In this document: one piece after another, positions 1 through 9,987 of the stretch
Layout: the number at the start of each line of letters is the position of its first letter
Position numbering within the stretch: the first letter of the stretch is position 1
NCBI GenBank assembly: GCA_014084085.1
Contig: NPFB01000012.1
Span: 673,736 to 716,470, forward strand
Direction: 5' to 3'
From: Hondaea fermentalgiana
Lineage: Eukaryota; Sar; Bigyra; Thraustochytrida; Thraustochytriidae
Length of the DNA stretch: 42,735 nt
Translations under genes and position numbers: made by a program
Notes under the pieces: model-generated
What the model was told of the DNA's origin: nothing
Seen by the model: only the letters and a program-made list of their open reading frames with translations
Databases searched by the model: none

Positions 1-332
1 CCGGCGCCCGCGCGCGCAGGGCAGGCCACGCGTGCGCGCTCCCCGGCGGCGCGAGCAGGGTCTTGAAGGTACCCGTGGCGCGTGCCCGCGCTCCCCGGCA
101 CGCGGAGGCGGCATCGCCGTCGCCATCGCCGTCTCCGTCGCCATCGCCGCCGCCATCCCGTCCCGCGTCACGGTCTCATGGCGCCCGAGGCCGCCGCCCG
201 CGAGGCTGCGGCCGCAGGCGGCGGGCGGGTTCGGGGTCTCCTCGCGCCCCGGGCTCGCGGGAGCGCGGCTCGACGCGCAGGCGGCGTCTGCTGCGCGCTG
301 CTTCTGATGCGAGCTAGCTATAGCTGGAGACG

Positions 333-376
333 CGATGAGATGAGATGAGATAAGATAAGATAAGATGAGATGAGAC
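333..376. repeat. GATGA/GATAA pentamer microsatellite
   Basis: Tandem, slightly varied 5-base units (gatga, gataa) are visible directly, followed by purine-rich GAGA sequence to about 425. It lies in the presumed upstream region of the alpha/beta hydrolase gene. Confidence 0.8.
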
Positions 377-573
377 AAGGCGAGACGGGGTGAGAGAGAG
401 ATGGGAGGACGGTGAGAGAAGACGATGAGACCAGGGTGGAAGTAGTTAGGTAGTAAGGAGGGGAGAGGAGAGGCGGCCAGGTCACAGGCGCAGCCCGCGC
501 ACGCGGCGAGCAAATCCGCTTCGCAGGACCGGCCGAGACGAGCAAGCGAGCGAGCGAGCGAGATCGGTGTGCC

Positions 574-643
574 TTGCGTCGCGTTGTGTCGCGTTGCGTT
601 GCGTTGCGTTGCGTTGCGTGGCGTCGCGTTGCTTTGCGTGGCG
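574..643. repeat. GCGTT pentamer microsatellite
   Basis: Roughly a dozen tandem GCGTT-like units with a few GCGTC, GCGTG and TGTGTC variants. It is preceded by a short GAGC tetramer run (543-562). It ends about 100 bases before the hydrolase start codon, so it lies in the promoter or 5' UTR. Confidence 0.85.
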
Positions 644-745
644 TCTGGGGCGCTCGCAGACAGACTTGCTCGAGGCGGAGAAAGAAACGGCACCGAGGCG
701 GAGCAAAGAAAGAGGTCCCAGCGGTGACTTTGGCGAGGTGGGAAG

Positions 746-2185
746 ATGCTCAGCGAGATGCTGCAAGAGTATGGCATGGAGGACGTGACCGTGGGACGCG
801 CTGTCGTCGGCACGCTCCTCCTTCACATCGTGTGGCTGAGGCACAACAGTCTGTTGCCGGATCTTGCCCGCAATGCCGGTCGTTTGGCGCTTGTGGTCGC
901 CCGGCTGGTCATGGTCATCCTCATGCTGGAGAACCTAGTCTCGCTGCTCGTACTCCCGGCTCAAGTCATCCACTCAACGGAGACCGCGGACGGTCTCGCA
1001 ATGAAGGGCTGGGATATCTTGAACGTATCGGTGCCCGTTTCGCGTGGTCCGGCAATCCATGTCAGCGCGGGTGTTTTCACGCCTGCAGAGGAACCTGGCC
1101 ACAAGGGTCTTACGATCATTCTGCTCCCTCCCAATGGCGCAAGTTTTGAGGAGTTTGCTGACTTCATGATTGCGTACGCCAAAGATGCTGGCGCGGAGCG
1201 CGTGGTCGGCATCAACTACCGCGGCGTTGGCCAGAGCGAAGGCGGAGCAACCTGTGCCAAGGACCTTGTCGACGATGCCGAGGCCGTCATCGAGTACCTT
1301 ATCAAGGAGCGCGGATACGATGAGAAGCTCATGCTCGTGCATGGCTGGAGTCTGGGCGGCGCCGTTGCGCTCCAGCTGCGCCAAAAGAGGCCCCATCTTC
1401 TTGTGGTCAGCGACCGCTCCTTTCGCAGCCTCTCTGCGGCAGCGATTAGCATGCTCGAGGAGCCGATTCCCAGTGGCGCTGTTGGACTTTTTGCCGGCTT
1501 CGTCGCCGCCTTTGTTCTTTGTGGCGACTCGCTCAAACAATTCCGTTTTGTGTCCAAGTGGGGTGGCGCGGCCCTTGTAAGTTCTCCCTTCGATCTCGTT
1601 TTCTAGATCCTTTCTCCTTTATTCCTTTTCGACTCAAGTGACTCACCCATCAACTGACCCATTGACTGACGCGACTGAAACTCTCTATAAAATGTCTCCT
1701 CGACGTTTACTCCACTTTGTCTCTCCATGTATGTATTTATCTATTTGTGCGGCGCAGGCGATTGTCTTTGCAATCGGTGGACTCAAGATGCTCGTGCCAG
1801 ACGCCCTGCATCTCCTCAAGTGGGAGTTTGACATCCAAGCCCCCGAGGTCCTGTACAGCTCACCTCTCATTGTGCTTTTCCACCGCGAGGATGGCATCAT
1901 TGCCTTCGATGACGTTTCGCTCCATCAGTCGCTCGACCTTAACCAGCCCATGGTGATCCCCATCGAGATGGAGCACGTCATCGTGGATAATCCGGCAGGA
2001 TCACACATGTGTACGTTTTCTTGCAATTTCCGACTCGTTGAATGCTTGCTGTTACTGACGAATGAAGAAATTTCTCACCCTTTTCGTGAATTATGACCCT
2101 CTCCATCGCAGACGTGGCGAACAGCATCGAATCAGAATGGTCGCTGCTCATCAAGGCAATTCACGAGAATCTGCCCAAAGCTTAA
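746..2185 (+). CDS. Alpha/beta hydrolase with N-terminal membrane segments (three exons)
   Basis: The coding exons are 746-1576, 1758-2010 and 2112-2185, giving 385 residues. The first donor is GTAAGT at 1577 and the first acceptor ends GCAG at 1757. The second intron runs from GTACGT at 2011 to CAG at 2111. Both joins keep one frame. Two hydrophobic stretches (about 20-32 and 46-72) suggest membrane anchoring, with the hydrolase fold from about 100 on. The nucleophile elbow is G-W-S-L-G-G with Ser202. An Asp in HREDG and a His in the late PAGSH segment are likely triad members; both lie in exons 2 and 3, which supports the splicing. The family includes ABHD12/13/Bem46-like lipases and thioesterases. 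Substrate cannot be told. Confidence 0.8.
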
Positions 2186-2523
2186 AATGATAAGGATAAT
2201 GATCTTCTTTTTGAGCGTGAACTAGGCCTATTGTCAAACTTTAGTTTCCAAACTAGTTCGTTTGTCCAGTTTTATTCCGCGCGATAGTTCGTTCGCGCAA
2301 GCATGCAGAGTTGGCAGAATTTATTTCGTAGCGACGCGATTCCAGTCGCGACTGCGCCCTTTGCTCCCCAGAGTCGTCGGCCTCGGGGCGGCCAGCTAGC
2401 TGGCCGCCAAAGGAATCTTGCGCCCTTGTGCGCCGCGCCAACGACGAAGGGAAACTTTCCCGTGTAAAAGCGGTGGGCAGGGAGGGAAGGGGAGGGGCGC
2501 GGGGCGCGAGGGCAGACAGCACC

Positions 2524-5115
2524 ATGATGCTTGTGGTGGCTTGCGCGCTCGTCGCGTGCAGTGCGACGATGCGCGACGCGCTGCAGTCGCTCTTTGCGGT
2601 GCTCGTGTCCATCTTTGCATTTGACCTTGTGCTGCTCTGCACACTCACGTGCGCGGTCGGGGTCCTGGTGCTCATGTCTTCAGAAAAACCCTTCGCCTGG
2701 CCCTTTTCGCGCTCTTCCGAAGAGTCTACGATTCTCGACTCAAGCGAGGAGTCCACCAAAGCGCATGACTCCACAGAGGCGACAGACGATGGCTCGTCAA
2801 CTCAACCTCGCGCAACGCGAAACCGCTCTGCGACGCGCCGACTTGCGTCACAGGCGCTTCTCGGCGCTCTCGTTGGCTCCACGCGTCCTGACGCGGCTCA
2901 TGGCCAGCAGATTACATCGCTTGGGGCGACGCAGAGCGAGCTTATGCTCTGCAATGGAAAAAGTATTCGAGATTGGGCATTTCGCACCGACGAAGAGGGC
3001 TTTCAAATCGAATTGACCGATGTGGCCATTTCCTGTCCATGGTTAGTGGAGCCCATTATTGCGCTCGAGTCGATGCGGCTGCGCTGGACGCCAGCTCTTG
3101 ATAGCCAAATCGAATGTGATGCGCCTTTGGTCAAGCTCGGAAACAAGTCTGCCGATCCGTGTGCTCTCGCGCTGGCGAACTTGGATCCTCTGCGAAGAGC
3201 AATTTTCCTGGAAACCGAAGAAAAGAATGAGGATCCAGGCTCGCAGCCGGCACCTCCTAGAGATGAGTGGAAACAGGTTCTCATCTTTGTTATTTGCTTT
3301 CTGGGCGCCGGAGCAATTCTGGAGGTGCTCATGATTGTTTTCATGCCGACCTCACTGACGCGCTGTCTCCGTGGCTCGGCGGAGGATGTGCCGGGATCCC
3401 GACGACTTCGCTCGACCTCAGCCACCTCGCCTTTGGAAGAATGTTTCGTGGGATCCTCCGGAGCGTCGACCTCATCCGTGATCCTCGAGCCTCAACACGA
3501 CGCATTAGCAAGTTTGCAGCGCATCCCGCTGCACGCACGGATCCTTGTGCCCTTTTTCACCGTCGCTTGCATCGCATTGTTCATTAGCGCAAACGTAGCT
3601 GTGGGCGCCAGCGTAGAGCTGACCGTAGAGTATGATCACAAATCCTTTTGGCCGCCATGGCGGCATCATGATACGTGGATTGAGCATCTATACGGTCCGT
3701 ACAATGTCTTTGCCTTCTCTCTCGCCAACACAGTCACTGAAATGTACCAAGCTGGCGTTTACATTCTTGCCCTTCTCGTGCTCGTCTGGTCGGGAATATG
3801 GCCATACCTCAAATTGGTTCTCCTTCTCGTGTGCTGGATCACTCCGCCCCGCTTCATTCCCGTCAAGGTACGAGGCGGGATGCTCGTTGTATTTGATGCC
3901 CTGGGAAAGTGGTGCATGATTGACATTTTCCTCATGGTGATGATGAGCGTTGCTTTTCGTTTTCATGTCGTTTCCTCGGAGGTTCCCTATCTATCGTGGC
4001 TGCTTCCGCACGAATTCGTCACCCTCGACGTCACGGTGGGGAGCCATTGGGGCCTTTTTGGCTTCATGCTCGCTGCAATCACCTCGATTCTCGTGGGTCA
4101 CGTTATACTTGGCTATCATCGCACCGCAGTTGCGAGCCAGGTCTCGCAACTGCTTCGTCAGAGGCTTTCGGTGATTGATGAGGAATATCGTGGGGCTTTC
4201 GACGCTGATTTTGGCGCAGTCATGGACGATGGAGACGCGGACGTGCTCATGCTCGCAGAGACCGAAGCCGAGGCGGCCGAGGCCGAACGAAGTGACTTGC
4301 GCCAGGCAGAGACGGCGCGACTTGCTCAGCAACTTTTACGCAAGCCAAAGAGACGCAGGTATTGCTGCTCATGTCCGCAGGGCTCGTACTTTAACGTGGG
4401 TTCCGATGAGCTTCCCCTCTCCGGACGCGCTGCGGCTATGTTTGACCGCAAAGAAGCTGTTGCTGACGCCGCGGGCCTCTTTCCTAAAATCGCTGTTTCG
4501 TTTGCTCTGGTGGCTACCTTTGCCCTCATCCTGGCAGGGGCACTGGCGGACTCCTTCGAGTTCACATTTACGGGTACTGCGGCAAGGGCCATTCGCATCG
4601 TTCAGCCAGAGTCCTCCGTGCGAAGATATAGCCTCGTCTCGATTGCCCAGGCGATCGATCCTGGCGACGACGTCATTACGCCGCCGTGGCGCTTTGGTGT
4701 CATCTTCATGCAGGTTGTATACCTCCTCTTTGCAATGGTCATGCCTCTTGTGCAATGCTTCTTTCTCTTTGCGCTCTGGCTAGTCCCTATGCGTCTGCGC
4801 GATCAGAAAATTGTCATGATGGTCACCGAGCTCATTTCGGCATTTTCTGCGCTTGACTGCTTTATTGTTTCTATTATTGCGGCGTGCATTGAAATCAATC
4901 AGTTCGCCGTCTTTCTCGCCGGCGATCATTGCGACAAGCTCGAAGAGTACACCAAAGAGCCCTGTTTCGGCATTCAGACCACATTCTTGCCAGGTTGCTG
5001 GGTCACTGTTGTCGCTGCCGCAGCGCTCTTCACCGTCAATCAGTTTGTCGTCCGCATGTGTGACAAGATTCTTCGAGATCGCGAATTGGACCCTGTCCTC
5101 TTTGCTGTAAACTGA
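2524..5115 (+). CDS. Large multi-pass membrane protein with two PqiA-like modules
   Basis: Single open frame of 863 residues. The start chosen is the first in-frame ATG, in good context (caccATG). The N-terminus is hydrophobic (about 1-50), followed by a Ser/Asp/Glu-rich stretch. A first multi-helix block spans about 330-530 and a second about 650-856. Each has the pattern of bacterial PqiA/YebS integral membrane domains: a helix pair with a Pro-Leu-Lys-Leu-like turn (here WPYLKL), then a helix resembling the W-S-M-L-D-V-F motif (here KWCMIDIFLM). The second copy is more diverged (SALDCFIVS). Between them lies an acidic Ala/Glu linker and a Cys-rich RRRYCCSC segment. In bacteria PqiA works with MCE proteins in lipid transport; the role here is unknown. 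The assignment rests on motif resemblance only. Confidence 0.55.
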   Translation: MMLVVACALVACSATMRDALQSLFAVLVSIFAFDLVLLCTLTCAVGVLVLMSSEKPFAWPFSRSSEESTILDSSEESTKAHDSTEATDDGSSTQPRATRNRSATRRLASQALLGALVGSTRPDAAHGQQITSLGATQSELMLCNGKSIRDWAFRTDEEGFQIELTDVAISCPWLVEPIIALESMRLRWTPALDSQIECDAPLVKLGNKSADPCALALANLDPLRRAIFLETEEKNEDPGSQPAPPRDEWKQVLIFVICFLGAGAILEVLMIVFMPTSLTRCLRGSAEDVPGSRRLRSTSATSPLEECFVGSSGASTSSVILEPQHDALASLQRIPLHARILVPFFTVACIALFISANVAVGASVELTVEYDHKSFWPPWRHHDTWIEHLYGPYNVFAFSLANTVTEMYQAGVYILALLVLVWSGIWPYLKLVLLLVCWITPPRFIPVKVRGGMLVVFDALGKWCMIDIFLMVMMSVAFRFHVVSSEVPYLSWLLPHEFVTLDVTVGSHWGLFGFMLAAITSILVGHVILGYHRTAVASQVSQLLRQRLSVIDEEYRGAFDADFGAVMDDGDADVLMLAETEAEAAEAERSDLRQAETARLAQQLLRKPKRRRYCCSCPQGSYFNVGSDELPLSGRAAAMFDRKEAVADAAGLFPKIAVSFALVATFALILAGALADSFEFTFTGTAARAIRIVQPESSVRRYSLVSIAQAIDPGDDVITPPWRFGVIFMQVVYLLFAMVMPLVQCFFLFALWLVPMRLRDQKIVMMVTELISAFSALDCFIVSIIAACIEINQFAVFLAGDHCDKLEEYTKEPCFGIQTTFLPGCWVTVVAAAALFTVNQFVVRMCDKILRDRELDPVLFAVN

Positions 5116-5261
5116 TGATTCTCTCTCTATATAAAATAATATGTACCTCTCTTTCTTAGCCTGGTGCTCTGTTCCCGAAGCTAAATCCCGACCACATATG
5201 GAATACTATCTTTCCCGAGACAGCTTGTGGGACTAGTTTTGCTTGCAACAATTTTTAAATG

Positions 5262-8183
5262 TTACAAGTGCACGATGTCGGCATCTTGGTTTACCTCGCC
5301 AGAGCTGATGATGTGCACGCGCGCATCCATGGCCTCGGTCCCCAAAGGCATTCGGAGTTTGTTGTGCGCGAGAGATACACTTTGCAGGAAGGAGTTTGAT
5401 TTCATACACGCCGCGAGCGCCTCCATAGCGCCCTCGTCGACGAGGTTTAAATCGAGCTTGAGCACGCAAAGGCATCGATTGTTCGCTGCCAGCTCCTTGA
5501 GCAAAGGCACAACGTCGGAACTCAGTAACTTGTTCCACGATAAATCAAGCGTCGTAATGTTAGCAGCCCCCTTGCGATTGGTGCATACAAGCGTAGCTAG
5601 CGCGCGGGCGAGAATGGATGAAGAGCCAAGCCCGTTTCCAGCAATATTTAACTCACGAAGTGCCCGGTGGCACGCGAGTACTTTCAGAAGGTCGGCCATG
5701 GCGGCATTATCAAAACGATTGTTGGCCAAATGCAAAGTTGTGAGGTGCGTTGCAAGGGCAACCTCTGCCTGTTTCGCAAGCATCGTCGCGGTCATTGAGC
5801 CAGCTAGGTTACATGACAAGTCAAAAGTGGCCACTTGGTGCTGCTTTGCAATTGCGGCGACAATCATCGTGCAAGCTTCGTCGTTGAACTGGTTATCACG
5901 AAGGCAGAGACTTGCAACCGGTTGTTGGTGCTTCCAAAGAGCTTCTGTCACAGTCCTGGCGTGTCTGGAACCGACCGCAAAGTAACCAAAGTTGAAAGCC
6001 GATGTGCTGCTCGAATGCGAATGTTTGAGGTGCATGGACTTGCCAGCTCCATGATCGCGAAGGGATGGCATCGTGGCGCTGGCCTGAAGTGTAGGAGATA
6101 GGTGCTGTCGTTGCGTCTCTTGACGCCCTAGCGATTCAGGACTCTGCGGCTGCTCCGGGCCATCGCATGCTAAAGTGAGCCCTCCCCACTCCCAGTCCTC
6201 GTCCCAATCCCAGCGATTAAAGTCCCAGCGAAGAGCTTCTTTGTGATGATGCTCTTTTAGAATTTCCTGATACGCGACGCAAAGGTCTTCAGGTCGACGA
6301 TTGCGAAGGAAATGCAATTCCTTCTCCCGGCGCTGCGAATTTCGCGATTGCAGCGTCTGCCAGTCTTTGTGGGCTGCGTTCCGCGGCATTGTCTTGTGCC
6401 TTCCTTCTGCCAGAACTTCGCCGGCAAGATCCCACAAAATTTCCTTTTCATGTACAGTAAAGGGTCGCTCGCTCGCGGAACTTCGAATGTCAGCCCGGAT
6501 CTGTATCTCGCGCTGCTCCGCGGCGCGAAACTCAGCTTCGACACGTTCAAGATGGGAGAGTGTGCGTGCCCACTCCATAAGCCAAGCAGACAAGACGAAC
6601 TTGAGGACTGCGTCCAGCCCGGAGACGACGGTCACGTGTCTGGCTTTAGCGCGCGAAATTCCCATGGCCGAGGGTTCTACGGCAAGACTTGCCAAGTGAT
6701 TGTCAAACGAACTGCGCGCAGAGGCATTCCAAGGCATTGGCGTCTTGAGTCGGGTACAATCTGCGTGTGCGACTTCAAGGAGCCACGCGTGCGACTTCGC
6801 GTCGAAGAGCTTTTCTGCCATGACCTCGACGCGCTCCTGAGGAACCCAGGAGGCCCCATCACCAGTGTCAAGACACTCGCACCAGTCGCGCGAGCTTTCG
6901 AAGAGCAGGGAAATGACTGCGAAGAGCACTTCGGAGAGCAAAGGTGTGTACATTTCAGGCTTGGTGAGCCCAAGCGCCATGCCAAAGAACGCAATACGGT
7001 CGCTTTGCCCCTCGAGCGCCTGAATACTTGCGACCAAATTGACGAGATGGTCGTCTGCCATGGTTTTCACGCCATATTGATCGGATGCAAACTTTTGCAC
7101 AAACTCTGCAAGTTCAATCGCTTTGCCTTGCTCCTTGGACTTGCGAACCCACTGTCCGAGGATCTCGTTTAGTTCCGGAATGATGAGTCGCATCGGAATC
7201 TTGCGCACTGCTGGCTGAGCGACGGCGCCGCCGCGCGGTCTTCGCTTGGGCGCAGGAGCCTCACCATTGACCACACGAAGCATTTTGATGAGAGAGTGTG
7301 CTTTCACGCGACGGTAGTCATGGATCTCAATGTTGCTCACGATGGGATGTTGAGCAAACACAGTTTCCACGTCATGGTAACGCACGTCAAGGACGCCGCC
7401 AGAGAACGAAAAGGTGTACTTGTGCTCATCTCCACTCGCATCTTCCGTAGCCAGCGCGAGGCCGGTCTCGCTTGCGACTGCCAAGGAGACATCCACCGGA
7501 GAGAGAACCCCTGCTTCTTTTTCCGTGCAAGCATCCTTGGTGAATAATTCACCAGCATCGGTGCCTGACTTTGTCACGGCGCGTTCGGTGCTGTGCCCGC
7601 TATTTTTATCTACACTGGGTTTCTCTGTCACGGAATCGGAGCTCTTGCCGCCTTTTCGCGCACCTGACTTGCTCTGTTTTCGCTTTTTCTTTTCTCTCCC
7701 CGAGGTTGTCAGGGATCGCGACGAAGCCAGACTCGCGCTTTCCTGCAGAGCCTCGGCATGGAAAACGAGTCGAGCATATCGATCAAACAATGTTTCTTCC
7801 GTCCGACCAGGAAGAACTGTTGCCTGTTCGCAAATAATACATTGCGTAGCATCTTCGGTCATGAGTACCTCTCGCACGCTTTCGTTGAAACTGCATTCCT
7901 GGCAGATTTCACATCCGCCCTCGCAAAACTCGAATTGTGGTGCGTCGCTTTCGATCTCTGTTTCACAGATGCAGCACTGGCGCTGCAAGACAACAAGATT
8001 TTCTTGGTCCACGACCGCGCTCGTGTCATCGGCTGCGCTTGTGTCATGTTCTGCATTGTTTTGCTGCAGATGATCTTGTATTCGCGACGCGTTCTCCATC
8101 GTCTTTTTGTCAGAGTGCATCATGTCACGCTCTGCAGCAAGTTCCGTCCTTGGTCCTTTGCGAGAAGCGTGGCGGCTATCCAT
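5262..8183 (-). CDS. Zinc-cluster and leucine-rich-repeat protein
   Basis: Single-exon frame of 973 residues starting at ATG 8183. Residues 70-118 hold ten Cys in C-C-x-C, C-x3-C-x2-C-x2-C and C-x2-C groups, resembling a degenerate RING or other treble-clef zinc module; His is scarce there. A Lys/Ser-rich stretch follows (about 150-230). A globular middle region (about 260-700) is not recognised. The C-terminal part (about 750-960) has at least five ribonuclease-inhibitor-type LRRs, for example LCLRDNQFND, LHLANNRFDN and LDLSWNKL, each followed by an Ala-rich helix. If the zinc module is a true RING the protein could be a ubiquitin ligase with LRR substrate recognition; that is inference. It is convergent with the PqiA-like gene, 146 bases away. 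Confidence 0.75.
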   Translation of the reverse strand: MDSRHASRKGPRTELAAERDMMHSDKKTMENASRIQDHLQQNNAEHDTSAADDTSAVVDQENLVVLQRQCCICETEIESDAPQFEFCEGGCEICQECSFNESVREVLMTEDATQCIICEQATVLPGRTEETLFDRYARLVFHAEALQESASLASSRSLTTSGREKKKRKQSKSGARKGGKSSDSVTEKPSVDKNSGHSTERAVTKSGTDAGELFTKDACTEKEAGVLSPVDVSLAVASETGLALATEDASGDEHKYTFSFSGGVLDVRYHDVETVFAQHPIVSNIEIHDYRRVKAHSLIKMLRVVNGEAPAPKRRPRGGAVAQPAVRKIPMRLIIPELNEILGQWVRKSKEQGKAIELAEFVQKFASDQYGVKTMADDHLVNLVASIQALEGQSDRIAFFGMALGLTKPEMYTPLLSEVLFAVISLLFESSRDWCECLDTGDGASWVPQERVEVMAEKLFDAKSHAWLLEVAHADCTRLKTPMPWNASARSSFDNHLASLAVEPSAMGISRAKARHVTVVSGLDAVLKFVLSAWLMEWARTLSHLERVEAEFRAAEQREIQIRADIRSSASERPFTVHEKEILWDLAGEVLAEGRHKTMPRNAAHKDWQTLQSRNSQRREKELHFLRNRRPEDLCVAYQEILKEHHHKEALRWDFNRWDWDEDWEWGGLTLACDGPEQPQSPESLGRQETQRQHLSPTLQASATMPSLRDHGAGKSMHLKHSHSSSTSAFNFGYFAVGSRHARTVTEALWKHQQPVASLCLRDNQFNDEACTMIVAAIAKQHQVATFDLSCNLAGSMTATMLAKQAEVALATHLTTLHLANNRFDNAAMADLLKVLACHRALRELNIAGNGLGSSSILARALATLVCTNRKGAANITTLDLSWNKLLSSDVVPLLKELAANNRCLCVLKLDLNLVDEGAMEALAACMKSNSFLQSVSLAHNKLRMPLGTEAMDARVHIISSGEVNQDADIVHL

Positions 8184-8723
8184 TTGTTTGTTTCTGTCCG
8201 CAAGGTCTCAAGCTTCTGGCCAATGTTCTCCTTGCATCGCACTTCGTCGCCGATCTGCTGTCCTCTGAGGGATCAGGTAAATTATCACGGACTTCAAGTC
8301 TGCCTCGAGCCGCCAAGTGGTTGGCTAGCCAGCCAGCCAGCCAGCCAGCCAGTTGGCCACCGTTTTGGCAGGGATTGAAGTAGATTGGCTTCTTCTATAA
8401 AGACGCTGTTCATCGCCATGATCGAAGCCAGCCTGCAGTCATGATTCTCATGAATGGCATGCATAGTGCCGCTGCCAGTGCGGCGCAGGCCGCCTGGGTG
8501 TCACAGACTCTATTTGGTCTCACCGGATCTTTTTTTCTCTCACATTGTGATGCGTCGTTGTGATGCGCGGAAAAACCGATAGCTCAGGGTTTTCTGGGAC
8601 GCACGCAGAGAGGCGTAAGGGAGCGCAGAAGATTGATCAGAGGGAGGCAGCGGTCGACCGCTCGGCCAGTCGGCAGGCCGGCAGGAGCGCTGAGCGCAGT
8701 CACTTTGGCTTTCAGGTCTCAGG
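8184..8723. promoter_or_regulatory. Divergent intergenic region (LRR gene / p31comet-like gene)
   Basis: This 540-base region separates two divergent start codons, so it should hold both promoters. It contains a short AGCC tetramer microsatellite and a T-rich tract near 8529. No RNA gene or further coding sequence could be supported. Confidence 0.5.
8327..8352. repeat. AGCC tetramer microsatellite
   Basis: About six tandem AGCC units are directly visible, inside the divergent promoter region upstream of the LRR-protein gene. Confidence 0.85.
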
Positions 8724-9754
8724 ATGGAGATCGACGAGGGGCGAAATGATGTCGACCAGGTAAAAGAAGCACGACGGCAAAAGCGAGTCGAGGCACGTGC
8801 GCGTGCAGAACAGGCGCGACGCGCAAGTCGTGCCGCCGCAGCACTAAGGAAAAAACATCCCTTGCGCAAACACTGTGCAAGAATTGTCGATGTCGTCTTC
8901 AAGTCGGTGATTTCACTAAGTCTCAAAGAGACTGTCGTTTCCTTCACGCTGCAATACCTGCTCTTTATTCGTGGCCAGACTCCGAGGTAAGTGCGAGAAA
9001 GAAGACAAAGGAAGAGGACCGCGCGTTGAGCAGAGCTTTTCCCTCGCGCACGCATTACAAATGACGTGACTGACGCTCAAATCAAATACTCGTCAGTTTG
9101 CTATCCGAACTGCGGAAAGCGCCAAGTCTGGGCGCGGAGGCTGGGTCGAAGCGACCCCGCGGCAACGCCATTCGAGACCAGCGCCGCATCCAGAGACTGC
9201 TTGATACGATTGAATGTTTTGATGCAAAGCTGGAGATCTTAATGCGTCAATGTACCGTCTTGAGTGCAGTTTTCATTTTTGGTCAGTCTCTCGCCTCGGC
9301 GCGAGAAGCCTATTGGGTGCGCTTTCACAATAACGTCGCAGACACGCAAGAACAGACGAACAACGAGGAGATGGAATGGTCTCTCACCGACCACCAAGTG
9401 GGGCTTGTGCAAAAGAAGGTTGCGCGTCAATTTGTTCAAACGGCAAAGCTCACAAAGGACTGTCCACCAAAGACAAGAGTCTTCGTTTTGATTCAGTGCC
9501 AAGGCTTAGATGTCCAGATTTCTGACTTCAACTTGCCTCCAGAACTGGCACTGCGACCTGACTTTTCTCTTGGCGACCTGCAGATTCGTGGAAACGCGTT
9601 GGCACTGCACATCGTTGACTGTCGAAACCCTCGTGAGAGTGATTCAATGTCAGTTGAGCACAATTTAGACATTGAAGAAGCAGGTAAAGTTCTACCAGAA
9701 AAGGAGGCGGAAAAAAACCTATGGGTCGCCTTTTTACCTCGTATCGCTCTCTGA
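8724..9754 (+). CDS. MAD2L1BP: p31comet / MAD2L1-binding-protein-like
   Basis: Two exons, 8724-8986 and 9097-9754, give 306 residues. The donor is GTAAGT at 8987; the acceptor ends CAG at 9096. The Ser codon is split across the junction. The first ATG (aggATGG) is used. A basic N-terminal helix is followed by LQYLLFIRGQTPSLLSELRK, then a helix of the RRIQRLLDTIE type. Next come VFIFGQSLASAREAYW, VFVLIQCQG and a C-terminal NLWVAFLPRI. Order and spacing match the HORMA-like fold of p31comet: a YQR-QLP-like helix, a GG-LSPKE-like strand, and an xxWF-like end. p31comet binds closed MAD2 and, with TRIP13/Pch2, silences the spindle checkpoint. The assignment is from remembered family pattern; no alignment was run. 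Confidence 0.7.
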
Positions 9755-9987
9755 GTCCTCTGAGCTCTATATAGAGTAGAAGCTAGCCGCTTACGGATCA
9801 CGCGCATGATCCTCAAGTCAGATGAAGAGATATACCCTGGAGGTGAACCGAGCCGCAATGTAAGTAGTCAAGCAAGCTGGCAGGCGACGAAGAAAAAATA
9901 CAAGGAAAAGAAGGAAGTTAACCAAGGAAGAAGAAGAAGGGAGCACGAGCGCCAATCAAGCAAATGAGCAAACAGAAAAGCAATAAT
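9755..9987. other. Convergent 3' intergenic region
   Basis: The 233 bases between two convergent stop codons hold purine-rich sequence and presumably both polyadenylation sites. No coding frame is supported. Confidence 0.4.

Larger units (their letters stand above)
1..745. other. GC-rich, repeat-rich leader without a supported gene
   Basis: This stretch precedes the hydrolase gene. It holds GCC/ATC-type triplet repetition around 110-156, a GATGA/GATAA purine-rich run and a GCGTT pentamer run. Several frames are open only because the sequence is very GC-rich. One minus-strand frame starts with ATG at 156 and stays open to the left edge, giving a peptide rich in Ala, Arg and Pro. It could be the first exon of a divergent gene, but composition alone can explain it. 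The part near 650-745 is presumably promoter and 5' UTR of the hydrolase. Confidence 0.5.

Noticed and set aside
6312..7172. 286-codon plus-strand frame opposite the LRR gene
   Set aside because: It is an antisense frame of a long coding exon with no recognisable motif.
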